From the NCBI RefSeq assembly GCF_002744755.1, contig NZ_KZ319296.1, positions 47,347-111,346 of the forward strand: a stretch of 64,000 nt of DNA, written 5' to 3'. Positions 54,422 through 63,120 of this stretch are shown here, one piece after another. The position numbers and the translations under genes are program-made. Under the pieces are notes generated by a model. The model was given only the letters and a program-made list of their open reading frames with translations. It had not been told where the DNA came from and ran no database searches. Every line of letters begins with the position of its first letter. Within the stretch, counting starts at the first letter, position 1. Source of the DNA: Leeuwenhoekiella nanhaiensis. Its GTDB lineage: Bacteria > Bacteroidota > Bacteroidia > Flavobacteriales > Flavobacteriaceae.

Positions 54422-55212
54422 TGCTTTTCTTTTAATTCCTGCGTAATAATCTCTAAAATCTCATTGATCCTGTTCTTTAAACTCAATGACTGGATGTTGG
54501 CGATTTTTGCATCTGTGGCGCAAACAGCTAAATGATTTTCGAACTCGGGGCTTTCAAATAGATTAGCAAAATCAGTAGGAGCGCGCGAGTTCTTTATATT
54601 GAATTTTACAGTAGTTCCTTTATCCAGGTAAAAGGTTTCCATCGCATTTTCCTGCCAGTATTGATTTAAAATAGATCTCGTGGAGATCACTTTGGTCAAA
54701 AAGGGACTGTAAGAATTTAATTTGTAATTGCCCCAGGCGACTTCCTCTTCGGTCACCTGTATGATCTCGCTCGTCCACAACGTTAGGAGTTCTTTTAACC
54801 TATTGTTTCGCAGCAACTGAATGCGTCCCGAACTTATAATATCATTTACAACAGGATCAAAGGTGGGTACCAAAAGAGTTTGCACCAAATGAGAATTGAC
54901 ACTGTCTAAGTGCCTCTTTTCAGGGTGATCAATATAGTTCAGCAGTTTAAAGGAAGCAGCGATCATATTATTTCGTATGATCATTTTTTCCTCCAATTGC
55001 TTTCGGTTGCTTTCAAACTCTGCGTGTAACTGACTTAAAAGAGCAATTGCTTCGGCCTGTTCCTTTCGGTCTTCATTCCAGTTATTGATCTGCAGGGCAA
55101 TCAGAATACCTATTACCACGAGTATTATTTCGCCAACAGCATATTTAAGATATTTACCGGTTTTACCTTCATCAAGAAGTTTGTGGCGGATATTTCTGAA
55201 GAATTTAATCAT
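54418..55212 (-). CDS. DUF6090 membrane protein, array member 2
   Basis: The product has 264 residues. N-terminal module: MIKFFRNIRHKLLDEGKTGKY and GEIILVVIGILIALQINNWN. The external domain includes IALLSQLHAEFESNRKQLEEK near 55, mid-motif VVNDIISSGRIQLLRNNRLK near 117, a W-rich stretch WTSEIIQVTEEEVAW, and a C-terminal LSLKNRINEILEIITQEL helix. It overlaps member 3 by 4 bp and is 39 bp downstream of member 1. Confidence 0.85.
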   Translation of the reverse strand: MIKFFRNIRHKLLDEGKTGKYLKYAVGEIILVVIGILIALQINNWNEDRKEQAEAIALLSQLHAEFESNRKQLEEKMIIRNNMIAASFKLLNYIDHPEKRHLDSVNSHLVQTLLVPTFDPVVNDIISSGRIQLLRNNRLKELLTLWTSEIIQVTEEEVAWGNYKLNSYSPFLTKVISTRSILNQYWQENAMETFYLDKGTTVKFNIKNSRAPTDFANLFESPEFENHLAVCATDAKIANIQSLSLKNRINEILEIITQELKEKQ

Positions 55213-55251
55213 GGGTTGAGGGTCTATTAATCTTTTAAATGGATCGAGGTT

Positions 55252-55989
55252 TTATTCTACAGTTGTTTCTTCAAGTATTTTCTGCATTAACAGTTTAGCC
55301 TGGGCATAGGCAATCTCAGACTCCTTAAGCACGTAAAGTTTATCGTCGATGTAGTTTTCAAATTGAATGTTTTGGAGCAACAAGGCATTATTCATTTCCA
55401 GTTGTGATGGCCCGTATTGAAAGGTCTCAGACCGGGTATCTATGTTTCTAAGTGAACCATGATCCCGTATAAATTCGATCAGGCTGATGTTTGTTTCTTC
55501 TGACTGAACCATCGTTTCCTGCAGTTCATTAAAAAAGCGTGACCAGTGGAATAAGAGGATTTTGAGGTCGGAGTTGTTCAGTTTTGAGAGACCTCCTGAG
55601 TTTTGAAGGTCGTTCAATACAAATTCACTGGGCTTCCAGGAAGGGCTTTCAATAACGTAATGCAATAGACTATCTACCTCCTTTGCTTCCTCTAATTCCC
55701 CTTCTCTGAACTTCCTAAAAATGGTTTCCGTTGCCCGAATGGTGCGTTTTAAGGTAGTATTGATGGAATCAAGATCCCTTAAATTTTCCCGGAATTCAGT
55801 GTTTAGGTTTTGAATGGTGATTTTTTCGCGGTTATTTTCTAAACGTCCCTCATTCCAGTTATTGATCTGAAGTGCAATCAAAATCCCAATAACCACCAAC
55901 ACGATCTCCCCAATCGCATATTTGATATACTTGTTTGTTTTTCCTTCATCCAGAAGCCTCTTACGTATTTTTCTAAAGAATTTGATCAT
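55252..55989 (-). CDS. DUF6090 membrane protein, array member 1
   Basis: The product has 245 residues. N-terminal module: MIKFFRKIRKRLLDEGKTNKY and GEIVLVVIGILIALQINNWN. The external domain includes ITIQNLNTEFRENLRDLDSIN near 57, mid-motif FVLNDLQNSGGLSKLNNSDL near 127, and the C-terminal segment FENYIDDKLYVLKESEIAYAQ. It is the first gene of the run and is preceded by an 83-bp gap in which the promoter is expected. All six share the helix-TM module, a [ST]SG or NSG-type mid-motif, and similar length, so they are true paralogues. The family has no known function. Confidence 0.86.
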   Translation of the reverse strand: MIKFFRKIRKRLLDEGKTNKYIKYAIGEIVLVVIGILIALQINNWNEGRLENNREKITIQNLNTEFRENLRDLDSINTTLKRTIRATETIFRKFREGELEEAKEVDSLLHYVIESPSWKPSEFVLNDLQNSGGLSKLNNSDLKILLFHWSRFFNELQETMVQSEETNISLIEFIRDHGSLRNIDTRSETFQYGPSQLEMNNALLLQNIQFENYIDDKLYVLKESEIAYAQAKLLMQKILEETTVE

Positions 55990-56072
55990 AGGTTAATTGT
56001 TAATTAACGCATTAAGAAACATGATTTAAATGCCAATTTTGCTTCGGTACGGACCAGATTTTGATTTAGGTA

Positions 56073-56525
56073 TTACTCTTTAATGCTATTCACTTCAATC
56101 CAATATCCATCCGGATCCTGAAGGAATACCTGCTTTATACCGTCAGGTCTGACGTTGATTTTATTGAGGTTTCCCGGGAAATCGGAGTACGCAATATTTT
56201 TAGCTGTGAGTTCTTTAACAAATGCATCAAAATGAGTTGCTGATAGCGCGAGATGAACCGCCTTATTGGTTCTGATTGTATCTTGTAAATCTGATAATAG
56301 GTGTAATTGTTTTCCTTCACCTAATGAAATCCAGCGCACCGTGGTATATTTTGGGTCAAGTGGAATCCGTTCCAAATTCAATACCTCCTCATAAAATTGA
56401 GCTGATACCTCTACATCTTTCACTGATAAAGCGATGTGATTAAAGGAAAGCGAAAAATCATTTTTCTGGCCAAAAACGACTGGAGAAAACTGAATTAAAA
56501 GCAGGAGAAAAGTAATTTTTTTCAT
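56073..56525 (-). CDS. Secreted VOC-family protein
   Basis: The product has 150 residues. A signal peptide (MKKITFLLLLIQFSPVVFGQ) is unusual for the normally cytosolic VOC superfamily. The fold's two halves are clear: FNHIALSVKDVEVSAQFYEEVLNL near residue 28 and VHLALSATHFDAFVKELTAKN near 90, with FLQDPDGYWIEVNSI at the end. Putative metal ligands are the His in FNHIAL, the His in VHLALS and the final Glu. The substrate is unknown. It lies 83 bp upstream of the DUF6090 run on the same strand. Confidence 0.87.
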   Translation of the reverse strand: MKKITFLLLLIQFSPVVFGQKNDFSLSFNHIALSVKDVEVSAQFYEEVLNLERIPLDPKYTTVRWISLGEGKQLHLLSDLQDTIRTNKAVHLALSATHFDAFVKELTAKNIAYSDFPGNLNKINVRPDGIKQVFLQDPDGYWIEVNSIKE

Positions 56526-56582
56526 AAATATTGGTGTTAAATAGACGTTTATAACTGTGTTGTAACCGGTTTTTCAGGGTGG

Positions 56583-57101
56583 CTAATCTGAATGATCATT
56601 CAAAAACCGAGTAACCAGATTATTTTTTTCTGATTCCATTTCACACGTCCAGCTATCTATAAACCAGCGCCCGTTTTCAAAATGCAGTTGAATACTGTTT
56701 AATCCTATTACGTTCGATTCTGTATAGGGTTCAGGTCGAATTTCAAACGCACTCCAGACCTGGGCGATATTTCCATAATGCGTGGCTACTCTTTTGAGTT
56801 CCTTTTCATAAAAATCTTCTTTTGACGACAATCCTATCGGAATATATTCGGCTTCGAGACCATGTGACTCTGCATTCCCAAGCTCGTCAAGTCTTGTGAT
56901 GACGGCATTTTTTGAATGGATAAAGGCATCGCGTTCAAATTCCCAGGGCTCATCAGCGGCGCCCGAAACTACATCGTAGTATGCGTTGATGATTGCGTCT
57001 ATAGAATTGACATCATTTGCATATTTCTCTGCAGCTGTTTGTGCACAAATGGAATTGAGACTAAGAATCAGACCGACGGAGGTAAGGGCTATCGCTTTCA
57101 T
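56583..57101 (-). CDS. Secreted NTF2-like/SnoaL-fold protein
   Basis: The product has 172 residues with a signal peptide (to about residue 20, LNSICAQ). The rest resembles NTF2-like proteins: an N-terminal helix IDAIINAYYDVVSGA near 35, mid-protein FYEKELKRVATHYGNIAQVWSAFEI near 97, and the final strands NSIQLHFENGRWFIDSWTCE. Such proteins are ligand-binding or catalytic cones of many kinds. Nothing more specific can be said. It lies 57 bp upstream of the VOC gene on the same strand. Confidence 0.75.
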   Translation of the reverse strand: MKAIALTSVGLILSLNSICAQTAAEKYANDVNSIDAIINAYYDVVSGAADEPWEFERDAFIHSKNAVITRLDELGNAESHGLEAEYIPIGLSSKEDFYEKELKRVATHYGNIAQVWSAFEIRPEPYTESNVIGLNSIQLHFENGRWFIDSWTCEMESEKNNLVTRFLNDHSD

Positions 57102-57367
57102 AGGACGAGGAAGTAAACTCTTAAAACCCGAAATACCATCTCGCTTAAAAGGTAGGGTGTTGTTTACCTTTTAAATATAATTATTTAATATTCAATATCT
57201 TATATGAAAGACTAGTTGTTAGAATATTATCTATGACTGAATAAAAAAAACGCTATAAGGATCATTCTTGAGCAGATAAGCCTAATGAAGCTGATAAGAA
57301 AAGTCTAATTCTATATTTGAAGTAATTTGGGAACTATAAATATGTAGAAAAAAAATTACCGAAAGAA

Positions 57368-57853
57368 CTAATTCAATATGCGAACCTTTAAACCAAATTT
57401 ATCACGCATCAGCGTGTAGATCACCTGGACATTTTTTTTTGAAACACCTTTTTGTGTTGAACTGATTCGTGTATAACTATAAGCACTCATAAAATCAAAT
57501 TCCAGCTCGCCTGACTCTTTGTAAAGTGGGCTCAAATCGCTGTTATCAATAGCTATTTTTTTCGAAATTAGTTTTTCAAACCCATTTTTTTGAGTGATAA
57601 TCAATATTTCATGGTCTTCATCAAATTTGATTGAGACTGTTGTCTTGCTCATATATAATTTGACTGTGGCGGCTATAGCACTTAGAAGAAATGAAATAAA
57701 ACCTATGTAGAACTTGCCTTCTATAAAATAGGTGATGATTACGGTTATCAATGTTGAGATGAAAACTACAAGCGCCAGATTTGAGGCAATAGCAAGCCAA
57801 TTTAGTTTTGGGCCTATTCGATGATTTATAAATAAAGTTTTTTCCAGTCCCAA
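57368..57853 (-). CDS. Hypothetical membrane protein with two helices
   Basis: The product has 161 residues. Two hydrophobic segments lie near 20-44 (IASNLALVVFISTLITVIITYFI) and 50-68 (YIGFISFLLSAIAATVKLY). The C-terminal 90 residues are soluble and beta-rich (TTVSIKFDEDHEILIITQKNG, then MSAYSYTRISSTQKGVSKKN). I recognise no family. The arrangement suggests a PH-like cytoplasmic domain behind a membrane anchor, but this is speculation. The flanks, 57102-57367 and 57854-58130, show no gene. Confidence 0.65.
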   Translation of the reverse strand: MGLEKTLFINHRIGPKLNWLAIASNLALVVFISTLITVIITYFIEGKFYIGFISFLLSAIAATVKLYMSKTTVSIKFDEDHEILIITQKNGFEKLISKKIAIDNSDLSPLYKESGELEFDFMSAYSYTRISSTQKGVSKKNVQVIYTLMRDKFGLKVRILN

Positions 57854-58130
57854 TCTATCTCGTCAGTTTTCTTGGTAGTTGCTATAAGCAGCACTATTTA
57901 TTGAGTTATTTTAAATTCTGGTTAATCCTTTTTTTGGTGTGTTCTGATTTTTGATCGATGTGTTTATGACTGATGCAGTCTTTGCTAAGGTTAATACCAT
58001 CCACTTACAAACACCTGGAAACCTATTGTAAACGCTTGAAGGGATAAATGTACCTTTTTTTGGAAAGTTCTTTCTAAGAATGAAACACGACCTAAGACAA
58101 TTAAAGATTTCGTAATGGATAAATCTTATA

Positions 58131-59621
58131 TCACTTCAATTTAAATTCTGGACTTTTAGTTTGCGCCAAACATTCTGGATGAGGCTTAGAACCCGGATCG
58201 TTGAAGAAATCATTTGCAGCCTGCATAGCACAGGGATTACTCCAGTTTGTAGTTGGGCCGTGTTTCCAGCCTTTAAAAATTAAATGAAAGCTATTCGTAA
58301 TGTTATTGGCCATTGATTTAGCCCATTTAACGGGCGTCAATTCATCATATTCCCCACTTATTAAAAGAACAGGAATATTACTTTTTACCGGCTTATTTTC
58401 AATTTTTGGTACACTTTCAACACCCCAGATCTTACAAATTTCATCATCAAAAACGGCGGGTGATAATCCCATAACTTCCGGGTATTTACTTGTTTCACTT
58501 TTTATTTTTTCCTGAGAATTGAATGGATTTTCTTCAGCACACCAAACGGATAGACGCATACCTAAACCTGTACCTTTACCAGGTTCTTCGAAAAGAGTCG
58601 ATAGTTTTTCTTTAACTGATGATAAATCGTTATTTAAGAGCATATTAATCTCAAAAGGAATATTCGGTACATCACCAGTATTGGCAGAACTAAAAACTGA
58701 AATTAAGTCTTTGCCTTCCAAGTAAACTATCTCGGGTTTTCCGTTTTTTGGATTTTCAACTTCTACTACTAGTGGATCTTTAGTTTTCTCTTCTAAATAG
58801 TTTAGGAATCGGTTTTTGATATTTGGATACGCTGTATTGCAATTTTTGTCGTGCTCACAATCTTGAAGTAATGCGCTAACAGTTTCTAAAAGGTTCTGCA
58901 CACTTTCTTCATCATAATTTACTTCTATGGGAAGTGGGGAGTCCATCACTACACTTCTTATTTTTTCAGGATAATCTCGTAATAAAACCTGACTGATTTT
59001 AGTGCTGTACGATATCGTGAGCAAATTGTATTCTTCAATGCCCAGTGCAGTTATAAGATCATTGATGTCTGCTGCAATTTGATTTGTATTGTACACATTT
59101 AGGTCAATACCATCTTTGCGCAATCGTTCATTACACTCCCGGGCTGCTGTTTGGAGAATACTATCTGTTTTAGCAACATCAAAACCGCGAAGATTAGACT
59201 CATATACTGCCTGGGCCCATTCGGGACAGTCTAAACTTGGCTTTGCATATTGAGTACCCCTTTGCTCAAACAAAATCAAATCTCTGTCATCAAGATACTT
59301 GTAGTATTCCATATACATAGATGCACGCATAGAGGTATAACCAGGCCCACCTACAGTATATAAAACAGGGTCTGGTTTTGGGTTCTTACTTCTGCTTTTA
59401 AAAATATATAAGGGTAGTTTTACTCGGTTTCCGTTGGGTTTGTTTCTGTTTTCGAGTACTTCTAAATAGCCAAACGTATAATTCTGGTCTTCCGGGATTT
59501 TATGTGTGGTTTGTTTTGATTTTTTAAAGCTGGGTTTAAAATCTGAGGTGTTTTGTCCAAAACAATTTGTTAATAATCCTATGGAAAAAATTAAAAGCAG
59601 GTAATTTTTAAAAGAATTCAT
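58131..59621 (-). CDS. Secreted alpha/beta hydrolase with TAP-like C-terminus
   Basis: The product has 496 residues with a signal peptide (to about residue 22, LTNCFGQ). The hydrolase core starts near residue 80 with YTVGGPGYTSM, and the ILFEQRGTQYAKPSLDC segment near 115 is typical of proline iminopeptidase/TAP-type enzymes. The nucleophile elbow reads ISYSTKIS near 205, instead of the usual SYGT, with Ser at its centre. The C-terminal part has LLISGEYDELTPVKWAKSM (Asp) near 425 and FKGWKHGPTTNW (His). A secreted peptidase or esterase that removes N-terminal residues is plausible. Confidence 0.87.
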   Translation of the reverse strand: MNSFKNYLLLIFSIGLLTNCFGQNTSDFKPSFKKSKQTTHKIPEDQNYTFGYLEVLENRNKPNGNRVKLPLYIFKSRSKNPKPDPVLYTVGGPGYTSMRASMYMEYYKYLDDRDLILFEQRGTQYAKPSLDCPEWAQAVYESNLRGFDVAKTDSILQTAARECNERLRKDGIDLNVYNTNQIAADINDLITALGIEEYNLLTISYSTKISQVLLRDYPEKIRSVVMDSPLPIEVNYDEESVQNLLETVSALLQDCEHDKNCNTAYPNIKNRFLNYLEEKTKDPLVVEVENPKNGKPEIVYLEGKDLISVFSSANTGDVPNIPFEINMLLNNDLSSVKEKLSTLFEEPGKGTGLGMRLSVWCAEENPFNSQEKIKSETSKYPEVMGLSPAVFDDEICKIWGVESVPKIENKPVKSNIPVLLISGEYDELTPVKWAKSMANNITNSFHLIFKGWKHGPTTNWSNPCAMQAANDFFNDPGSKPHPECLAQTKSPEFKLK

Positions 59622-59684
59622 GAGTTTGCTCTTAGGAGTTTAGACAAACAAAGTATATAGTGACTAATTATGCATTCGCATTTG

Positions 59685-60245
59685 TTAAGAAATGGCCTGT
59701 TTTTTAATTCTACTGAGGCTTTGTTCTGAAACTCCTAAATACGATGCCAGGTATTTTTGGGGTACTCTTTGAATGAGATCAGGTTATGATTTCATCAAAA
59801 GCTGATACTTTTCAGTCAGGTTATGCAATTGCATAGTTGCTAATTTCTCAACCGTTGCTAAATATGCTTTTTCGGCAATGATTCTACCCAATGCCTCCAA
59901 CTGATGTGATTTACGATACAAGTTTAAGAGATCACTTTTTTGAAATTCAAAATAACTGGCGTTTTCCAGGGTACTAATATAGATTTGGCCTTGTTTTTCC
60001 GTCAAAAAACTTTGGAAATCTGTTGCAAACCAACCGGCTAAGTAAAAGTGATGGGTATGTTCTTTACCGTCGATGATTTTATATCCCCGCAAGAGTCCTT
60101 TTTTTAGGAATATTATTTTAGTTGTGGGTTTGTCCGGATAAAAAAGCAATTGATTTTTTCCCATTTCTTTTTCAGAAGCAATGCTAATTAAAAGCTCATA
60201 ACTCTTATCTGAAAACTCTAACTGTGACTGAATTAGTTCTTTCAT
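59685..60245 (-). pseudogene. Crp/Fnr family regulator interrupted by an in-frame stop
   Basis: The frame from ATG at 60245 gives 153 residues of a cyclic-nucleotide-binding-like domain (KNQLLFYPDKPTTKIIFLKKGLLRGY, HHFYLAGWFATDFQSFL) and ends with TAA at 59784-59786. The same frame continues at once as [27 protein letters not shown] and stops at 59685. That tail is the C-terminal helix-turn-helix usual for short Bacteroidota Crp/Fnr proteins. One base change in a sense codon would explain the stop. As read, the product lacks its DNA-recognition helix and should not bind DNA normally. A sequencing error is possible. Confidence 0.8.
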
Positions 60246-60398
60246 AAGTGTTTCTTCGAATTACTCAATATAAAGCATATAGCTGCAATTACCTTGATTT
60301 TGGTTCAAAAAACAAAACGGGTTACGAACTAATATTGGGTATCTTTTTGTTTAATCGTAACGAGGTATTGATTTTGCTTTAGTTGTTTGAATTATTAA

Positions 60399-60839
60399 TT
60401 ATCGTTTATAAAAGATATAATCCGTGACAATTGGCTCGATACCGCTTTGTCTTAAATCTGAAATGATTTGTCCTTTATGATGGCTGAAATGATTTGCTAC
60501 GTGAAATAAAATCTGTTGGATTGAATTGTCAAATTCCGTTCCTCTTGAGTTCTCGTATTTAATTCTTTCTTCCAATTCACGCTCATCAATTATTTTAAGC
60601 GTTTCTTTAAAATTTTCATTATCAATTATAGCACATTGTTTGAGTGAATGTATTTGATGGACACCCAATTTTTCTTTTCCGGTTATTCTTGCATTCCATA
60701 TTTGTTGGGCATTTATCGAGTGAGAAAAGAGAGGAATCGTCCGTTCAGGTACTTTATTTTCATATTCAATCAGTTGTTCAACCAGCTTTTGGTTAAAGTG
60801 ATTATGATATTCAAATATGTCTTTAAAAAACTCTTTCAT
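60399..60839 (-). CDS. DinB family protein
   Basis: The product has 146 residues in a four-helix bundle of the DinB/YfiT kind. Landmarks are the N-terminal FKDIFEYHNHFNQKLVEQL, HSINAQQIWNARITG near 41, and IQQILFHVANHFSHHKGQIISDLRQSG near 108, where the conserved H and HH(K)GQ residues form the metal site. Members include thiol transferases and many of unknown function. There is no signal peptide. It begins the cassette-like stretch at the right end. Confidence 0.88.
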   Translation of the reverse strand: MKEFFKDIFEYHNHFNQKLVEQLIEYENKVPERTIPLFSHSINAQQIWNARITGKEKLGVHQIHSLKQCAIIDNENFKETLKIIDERELEERIKYENSRGTEFDNSIQQILFHVANHFSHHKGQIISDLRQSGIEPIVTDYIFYKR

Positions 60840-60899
60840 GTTGCTATTCCAATATTTACAAGTGCTTTAAAGGTTTTGACGATAAATAGTTATTCAGTT

Positions 60900-61050
60900 G
60901 AGCATTTAAATCAATTCTATCTTGTGTTAGACTCCAGTGTTTATCAACGGTCTAAACTGAAAAACCGCTTAATCCCAAGGCTTCGGAAGGTTTAAATAAG
61001 TGAAATGTTATAGGAATTAGAGTCTTGTGCAGCGATAACCATTGTTAGCT
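60900..61050 (-). repeat. Intergenic repeat element A
   Basis: The first conserved block is GAGCATTTAAATCAATTC (60900-60917) and the second runs 61016-61050, with CTTGTGCAGCGA and a TTGTTAGCT end. Both blocks recur in the same order at 63024-63120, but the distance between them differs (about 100 versus 40 bp). It lies at the 3' end of the gene at 61071-62120, a position also seen for the second copy. Confidence 0.6.
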
Positions 61051-61070
61051 GTAACTCTTTTTTGGATTTA

Positions 61071-62120
61071 TTATTCCAAGAATTTTTCAAATGCTGTTCC
61101 ATTAAATCTATAGGCTCCATTTTCGTGAGTTCCAAGCCAGAGATCACCTTCGTTATCTTTGTAAATGCTGAATATTGCAATCTGTTTGGAATTTTCCTGA
61201 ACGGCATAATGTGTAATTTTCGCACCGTCATATTTCCAAACCCCATCGAGGTAAGTTACAAACCATAAATTATTATTATCATCTATTACACTGGATAGAT
61301 ACTCGTCTAAATTGCTATCAATTTTACCGTCTAAACCGCCGATGCTTTTATGCCTTGTGTAAAATTGATCGCTATTCAATGTGGTGCTATCGTATATGCT
61401 ATATCTATATTCGGTATTAAACCAAAAATCACCGTTTTTATCTTCCAAAATCGAACGCACACCATTTGCTCCTTCGTTTCGAAATTCAGTCACATCTTCT
61501 TCTGTAATCCATTCAAATGATTTTCCGTTGTATCGACAGACTCCACTAGGGTTTGTGCCGAACCAGAGATTTCCTTTTCGGTCTTTATAAATGCTATAGA
61601 CATCAAAGGGATTTGGTAAATTCGGTGGGTTAGGTAACTTTAATTCATATAAAGTAATACCATCATAGCGATATACTTTTCCCGTATTTCCATAAGAATA
61701 TTTTAACCACATATCTTTTGGTTGAAGTTTCCAATTTTCACTCGGAACAGCCGTCAATGTTGTAAATTCCTTTCCGTCAAACATAGATATTGAAGCTGTT
61801 GCGTTTGCACTAGAGAAATACATGTTACCTGAATTATCCTCCTTTATCTCATCAATCCTGTTGTTTATCAATCCGTGTTCTGTTGTATAATTCACTAAAC
61901 CTTTACCATCGTATTTATAGACGCCCGCTTCCCAACTGCCAAACCAAAAATTAGCTTTACGGTCTTGATAAACGACCATAATATTTTTTCCAAGTTCAGT
62001 AATTGAGTCCCCAGTTACAATGTTGTTCAACGTTACCTGTTGTTTTGTGTCCTGTCCATTACAAGAAGTCAATAGAATCAACAGGTTAAAAAATGCAATT
62101 AGGTTCAATTTTATCGTCAT
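61071..62120 (-). CDS. Lipoprotein with two-component-regulator-propeller repeats
   Basis: The product has 349 residues. A lipoprotein signal ends in LILLTSC (cysteine at residue 20). The body consists of propeller blades of the Reg_prop kind with repeated W-F-G and D-G/N motifs: ANFWFGSWEAGVYKYDGKG near 55, LWFGTNPSGVCRYNGKSF near 195, DLWLGTHENGAYRFNGTAF near 325. In hybrid two-component systems this propeller is the sensor, but here it stands alone with no kinase. It may be a surface glycan-binding or scaffolding lipoprotein. It is flanked by intergenic repeat elements. Confidence 0.85.
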   Translation of the reverse strand: MTIKLNLIAFFNLLILLTSCNGQDTKQQVTLNNIVTGDSITELGKNIMVVYQDRKANFWFGSWEAGVYKYDGKGLVNYTTEHGLINNRIDEIKEDNSGNMYFSSANATASISMFDGKEFTTLTAVPSENWKLQPKDMWLKYSYGNTGKVYRYDGITLYELKLPNPPNLPNPFDVYSIYKDRKGNLWFGTNPSGVCRYNGKSFEWITEEDVTEFRNEGANGVRSILEDKNGDFWFNTEYRYSIYDSTTLNSDQFYTRHKSIGGLDGKIDSNLDEYLSSVIDDNNNLWFVTYLDGVWKYDGAKITHYAVQENSKQIAIFSIYKDNEGDLWLGTHENGAYRFNGTAFEKFLE

Positions 62121-62292
62121 CTTTTGAAGTTCGTAGGTTCGTCATCGGGTTACAGCTCACGTTGTATGTAAAATTGTTACGTTGTCTATTCCCGAAGATA
62201 GCAAACAAACCGACAGCGAAAAATTCGAGCGGATTTTTCCAAAAGGGCGAGGACCAAACGATTACTAGTGCATCTTTTGTAGTAGTTTTTAT
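62121..62292. other. Structured intergenic element B
   Basis: The 172-bp gap holds GAAAAAT and ATTTTTC arms near 62217-62240 around a G/C-rich center, and a GGTTACAGCTCACGTTG stretch near 62148 that echoes the TTAGCT-type ends of elements A and C. No gene is seen. Confidence 0.4.
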
Positions 62293-62955
62293 TTAGTAAC
62301 CATACATATCTAATTCATCAAAATCTTTTATTTCAGACAGTTTGATTAGACTATCTATTTTAATAGTATTCCAGGTTTCCTCAAATTCCTCATCTCCACC
62401 TTCCGCATTTTCATTGATGTTCTCTTTGACTAATTTCCTTTTTGTCAGGAAGTTGATGCTTGTTTCTCTCATTGTGATTGGTCCACGATTGCTGCTTGAA
62501 TCAAATCCAATTAATTCAAAATTTGAGTTTTGATATCGGAAGGTATATTCCCAATACCCATATCTGCCGTGTCCGTAATGGATGTAAAGTTTTTCGTTTT
62601 CAATTTTAAACCATAATTCTGGCGGAAAATAAACTCCACCATCTTCATTTTCTGACGAAAAGCAAGTGTAGTTTTTATCAGCAAGTTCAAAACCTCCCTC
62701 ATTATTAAATAAAACAACAATTCCACGTCTATTTCGGTCAACTTTTTTGTTAAAGCGATTGGTGACAATGTTAGTGGTATCAGTTTTTTTGATTATAAGA
62801 ACACAATCTTTCAGACCATCTTTATTTAGATCCCCAAAGTATTTCTCAAATTCAACATATCCTTTTGGAATAAAATCAGATGGTACTTGATCCTGTGCTT
62901 TACAGCCAAGAAAACAGAGTAGTAATAAGGGGAGTATGCATAATTTTGTTTTCAT
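62293..62955 (-). CDS. Hypothetical lipoprotein with a Ca-binding-like repeat
   Basis: The product has 220 residues. The signal ends in LLCFLGC (cysteine at residue 18). Residues 40-55 contain FGDLNKDGLKDCVLIIKK, a D-x-N-x-D-G-x-x-D loop typical of FG-GAP/VCBS-type calcium sites, and the later WFKIENEKLYIHYGHGRYGYWEYTFRYQN resembles a beta-sandwich. No named family is recognised with certainty. It is flanked by intergenic elements with no close partner gene. Confidence 0.75.
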   Translation of the reverse strand: MKTKLCILPLLLLCFLGCKAQDQVPSDFIPKGYVEFEKYFGDLNKDGLKDCVLIIKKTDTTNIVTNRFNKKVDRNRRGIVVLFNNEGGFELADKNYTCFSSENEDGGVYFPPELWFKIENEKLYIHYGHGRYGYWEYTFRYQNSNFELIGFDSSSNRGPITMRETSINFLTKRKLVKENINENAEGGDEEFEETWNTIKIDSLIKLSEIKDFDELDMYGY

Positions 62956-63023
62956 TCAGTATTTAGCAGCCTACGGGTGGTATAGTCTAATTAAGTTATT
63001 GAGGGTAATTTATGTATTTGTTA

Positions 63024-63120
63024 GAGCATTTAAGTCAATTCCTACCTGTCAGTAGGTTAAAATTAGTAAGGTTTTATAAAAATTAGTGGCTTGTGCAACG
63101 ACTACCGGTGTTAGCTAACG
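63024..63120 (-). repeat. Intergenic repeat element C
   Basis: GAGCATTTAAGTCAATTC (63024-63041) and the block 63082-63120, with CTTGTGCAACGA and TGTTAGCTAACG, match element A in order and orientation. GTTAGCTAAC is palindromic. The element ends inside the last codons of the gene at 63115-63849. Confidence 0.6.

Noticed and set aside
59321..59345. ATGCACGCATAG, the core of the fatty-acid palindrome, inside the alpha/beta hydrolase gene
   Set aside because: It is within coding sequence and not near a start of a lipid gene. A chance match of this length is possible, so it was not used as a third operator.
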